From Anthopleura xanthogrammica (lineage: Eukaryota > Cnidaria > Anthozoa > Actiniaria > Actiniidae), in the NCBI GenBank assembly GCA_964019055.1, contig CAXHSA010000028.1, positions 62,001-126,000 of the forward strand: a stretch of DNA of 64,000 nt, read 5' to 3'. Of this stretch, positions 61,491 through 64,000 are shown piece by piece. The position numbers and the translations under genes were made by a program. Positions within the stretch are counted from its first letter, which is position 1. Every line of letters starts with the position of its first letter. The notes under the pieces were generated by a model. It did not search any database and was not told where the DNA came from. It saw only the letters and a list, made by a program, of their open reading frames with translations.

Positions 61491-64000
61491 CTCAAAACAC
61501 GACGTTTTCACTGCTAAACGCAAGTTTTGGCCGAGAAAAGCACATTTTGGGTGTCCAAAACACTGTTTTGCTGGGGGAAAAAACTTTTTAGCCCAAAAAA
61601 CTGCAAAATGGCCATTTTGGCTCTGAAAACCAGGTTTTTCGCTTACGGCGTGACCTGTTTGCTGAAACCCCCACTTTTTGCTCATGATAATACCTCTTGA
61701 GATAAAAACACGACGTTTTGGCGAAAAAAAATTCGGTTTTGGCTGAGTAAAGGTGCTTTTTGGTCAAAAAAGCTGTTTTTTGCTGAGAAAATTTGAAATT
61801 TGCTGAGAATTTTCTTTTGCTCAAAACACGACGTTTTCACTGCTAAACGCAAGTTTTGGCCGAGAAAAGCACATTTTGGGTGTCCAAAACACTGTTTTGC
61901 TGGGGGAAAAAACTTTTTAGCCCAAAAAACTGCAAAATGGCCATTTTGGCTCTCAAAACCAGGTTTTTCGCTTACGGCGTGACCTGTTTGCTGAAACCCC
62001 CACTTTTTGCTCATGATAATACCTCTTGAGATAAAAACACGACGTTTTGGCGAAAAAAAATTCGGTTTTGGCTGAGTAAAGGTGCTTTTTGGTCAAAAAA
62101 GCTGTTTTTTGCTGAGAAAATTTGAAATTTGCTGAGAATTTTCTTTTGCTCAAAACACGACGTTTTCACTGCTAAACGCAAGTTTTGGCCGAGAAAAGCA
62201 CATTTTGGGTGTCCAAAACACTGTTTTGCTGGGGGAAAAAACTTTTTAGCCCAAAAAACTGAAAAATGGCCATTTTGGCTCTCAAAACCAGGTTTTTCGC
62301 TTACGGCGTGACCTGTTTGCTGAAACCCCCACTTTTTGCTCATGATAATACCTCTTGAGATAAAAACACGACGTTTTGGCGAAAAAAAATTCGGTTTTGG
62401 CTGAGTAAAGGTGCTTTTTGGTCAAAAAAGCTGTTTTTTGCTGAGAAAATTTGAAATTTGCTGAGAATTTTCTTTTGCTCAAAACACGACGTTTTCACTG
62501 CTAAACGCAAGTTTTGGCCGAGAAAAGCACATTTTGGGTGTCCAAAACACTGTTTTGCTGGGGGAAAAAACTTTTTAGCCCAAAAAACTGCAAAATGGCC
62601 ATTTTGGCTCTCAGAACCAGGTTTTTCGCTTACGGCGTGACCTGTTTGCTGAAACCCCCACTTTTTGCTCATGATAATACCTCTTGAGATAAAAACACGA
62701 CGTTTTGGCGGAAAAAAATTCGGTTTTGGCTGAGTAAAGGTGCTTTTTGGTCAAAAAAGCTGTTTTTTGCTGAGAAAATTTGAAATTTGCTGAGAATTTT
62801 CTTTTGCTCAAAACACGACGTTTTCACTGCTAAACGCAAGTTTTGGCCGAGAAAAGCACATTTTGGGTGTCCAAAACACTGTTTTGCTGGGGGAAAAAAC
62901 TTTTTAGCCCAAAAAACTGCAAAATGGCCATTTTGGCTCTCAAAACCAGGTTTTTCGCTTACGGCGTGACCTGTTTGCTGAAACCCCCACTTTTTGCTCA
63001 TGATAATACCTCTTGAGATAAAAACACGACGTTTTGGCGAAAAAAAATTCGGTTTTGGCTGAGTAAAGGTGCTTTTTGGTCAAAAAAGCTGTTTTTTGCT
63101 GAGAAAATTTGAAATTTGCTGAGAATTTTCTTTTGCTCAAAACACGACGTTTTCACTGCTAAACGCAAGTTTTGGCCGAGAAAAGCACATTTTGGGTGTC
63201 CAAAACACTGTTTTGCTGGGGGAAAAAACTTTTTAGCCCAAAAAACTGCAAAATGGCCATTTTGGCTCTCAAAACCAGGTTTTTCGCTTACGGCGTGACC
63301 TGTTTGCTGAAACCCCCACTTTTTGCTCATGATAATACCTCTTGAGATAAAAACACGACGTTTTGGCGAAAAAAAATTCGGTTTTGGCTGAGTAAAGGTG
63401 CTTTTTGGTCAAAAAAGCTGTTTTTTGCTGAGAAAATTTGAAATTTGCTGAGAATTTTCTTTTGCTCAAAACACGACGTTTTCACTGCTAAACGCAAGTT
63501 TTGGCCGAGAAAAGCACATTTTGGGTGTCCAAAACACTGTTTTGCTGGGGGAAAAAACTTTTTAGCCCAAAAAACTGAAAAATGGCCATTTTGGCTCTCA
63601 AAACCAGGTTTTTCGCTTACGGCGTGACCTGTTTGCTGAAACCCCCACTTTTTGCTCATGATAATACCTCTTGAGATAAAAACACGACGTTTTGGCGAAA
63701 AAAAATTCGGTTTTGGCTGAGTAAAGGTGCTTTTTGGTCAAAAAAGCTGTTTTTTGCTGAGAAAATTTGAAATTTGCTGAGAATTTTCTTTTGCTCAAAA
63801 CACGACGTTTTCACTGCTAAACGCAAGTTTTGGCCGAGAAAAGCACATTTTGGGTGTCCAAAACACTGTTTTGCTGGGGGAAAAAACTTTTTAGCCCAAA
63901 AAACTGAAAAATGGCCATTTTGGCTCTCAAAACCAGGTTTTTCGCTTACGGCGTGACCTGTTTGCTGAAACCCCCACTTTTTGCTCATGATAATACCTCT
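61491..64000. repeat. Right-end family B stretch enriched in CTGCAAAATGG units
   Basis: Units starting at 61491, 61820, 62478, 62807 and 63136 carry CTGCAAAATGG; those at 62149, 63465 and 63794 carry the standard CTGAAAAATGG. Private changes are CTCTGAAAAC near 61622, CTCAGAACC near 62612 and GGCGGAAAAAAATTC near 62707. The last unit is cut by the window end at unit position 207, so the array continues. Confidence 0.88.

Larger units (their letters stand above)
1..64000. repeat. 329-bp satellite array spanning the whole window
   Basis: The same roughly 329-bp unit recurs head-to-tail from the first to the last base. With CTCAAAACAC as unit position 1, units begin at 328, 657, 986 and so on to 63794. 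This gives 194 units, the first missing two bases, and a 207-bp terminal partial. Almost all units are exactly 329 bp; the exceptions are isolated 1-3 bp indels, two +20, two -20 and one -42. No copy is inverted and no unrelated sequence interrupts the array. By hand count the family B unit has 128 G+C in 329 (about 39%). Neighbouring units usually differ by zero to three bases. This is the structure of a eukaryotic satellite maintained by unequal exchange and conversion. The satellite family is not one I recognise. Both array ends lie outside the window. Confidence 0.99.
7853..64000. repeat. Satellite sub-array, family B (about 170 units)
   Basis: Family B units carry five G plus six A in the purine run (or derivatives of it) and TGCTGAGAAAATTTGAAATT near positions 290-309. 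The family includes long uniform stretches, several tandem higher-order repeats and mosaic zones, which are listed separately. No family A diagnostic combination reappears to the right of 7566, so the two families are cleanly segregated and not intermixed. This is what local homogenisation of satellites predicts. Confidence 0.96.

Noticed and set aside
190..63988. Hundreds of repeated ORFs of 60-110 codons (up to 220) on both strands as real genes or a repeat-protein family
   Set aside because: They recur once per 329-bp unit, overlap in several frames on both strands and shift frame from unit to unit. Single-base indels break them without compensation. Composition is set by A and T runs (F- and K-rich). 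No domain, signal peptide or known motif is visible. The longer 156-220 codon versions arise where an indel fuses two frames.
1..64000. CRISPR array
   Set aside because: The whole unit repeats, with no short repeat separated by unique spacers; the period is far too long and there are no cas genes.
1..64000. Telomere repeats (TTAGGG, TTAGGC), rDNA or 5S arrays
   Set aside because: No telomere hexamer tract is present, and the unit shows no resemblance to conserved rRNA cores. A unit of 5S-repeat-like length was considered, but no 5S gene sequence is visible.
1..64000. Transposable element, integron or plasmid content
   Set aside because: No terminal inverted repeats, target-site duplications, long terminal repeats, integrase or transposase frame, or any non-repeat sequence interrupts the array.
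1..64000. Naming the source species
   Set aside because: The A/T periodicity suggests Caenorhabditis-like nematodes, but I do not recognise this monomer and have no unique flanking gene to confirm it.

Overview
The whole 64 kb window is one head-to-tail satellite array. I see no protein-coding gene, RNA gene, transposon, CRISPR array or unique sequence anywhere in it. The basic unit is 329 bp. Counting from one landmark (CTCAAAACAC, taken as unit position 1; position 328 is the first complete instance), the window holds 194 units, the first lacking two bases, plus a 207-bp partial unit at the right end. All copies have the same orientation and the array runs off both ends. The indels I located between 190 and 63656 sum to -31 bp, which exactly accounts for 193 units in that interval.

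Such a long, homogeneous array with higher-order structure points to eukaryotic heterochromatin or another satellite block. The unit is about 39% GC (128 of 329 by hand count). CpG is barely depleted (11 sites against about 12.4 expected), which argues against a heavily CpG-methylated genome. The most distinctive property is that short A-runs and T-runs alternate along one strand about every 9-12 bp, one helical turn, through most of the unit. This is the signature of the periodic An/Tn clusters (PATCs) described in Caenorhabditis germline genes, so a nematode source is a reasonable but unproven guess. I do not recognise the satellite itself.

Layout: family A fills 1-7565 (23 units; GG+A9 purine run, TGACAAAATTGG segment). 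A 287-bp junction unit with a 42-bp deletion (7566-7852) starts family B, which fills the rest (GGGGG+A6, TGAGAAAATTTG). Inside B, uniform stretches (8182-11471, 14144-16446, 32243-35203) alternate with higher-order repeats: 678 bp x2 at 11761-13116, 1317 bp x2 at 17762-20395, about 1975 bp x2 at 39152-43101, 1973 bp x2 at 49972-53917, 1316 bp x3 at 54905-58852 and 987 bp x2 at 59517-61490. Mosaic zones (20396-32242, 43102-49971) carry dispersed variant units. Two 332-bp divergent units (58853-59516) mark a domain boundary.

Nothing here forms a gene pathway. The sequence reads as the record of unequal crossover and gene conversion acting on a unit with strong structural constraint. Long open frames recur on both strands, but I judge them to be by-products of the repeat.
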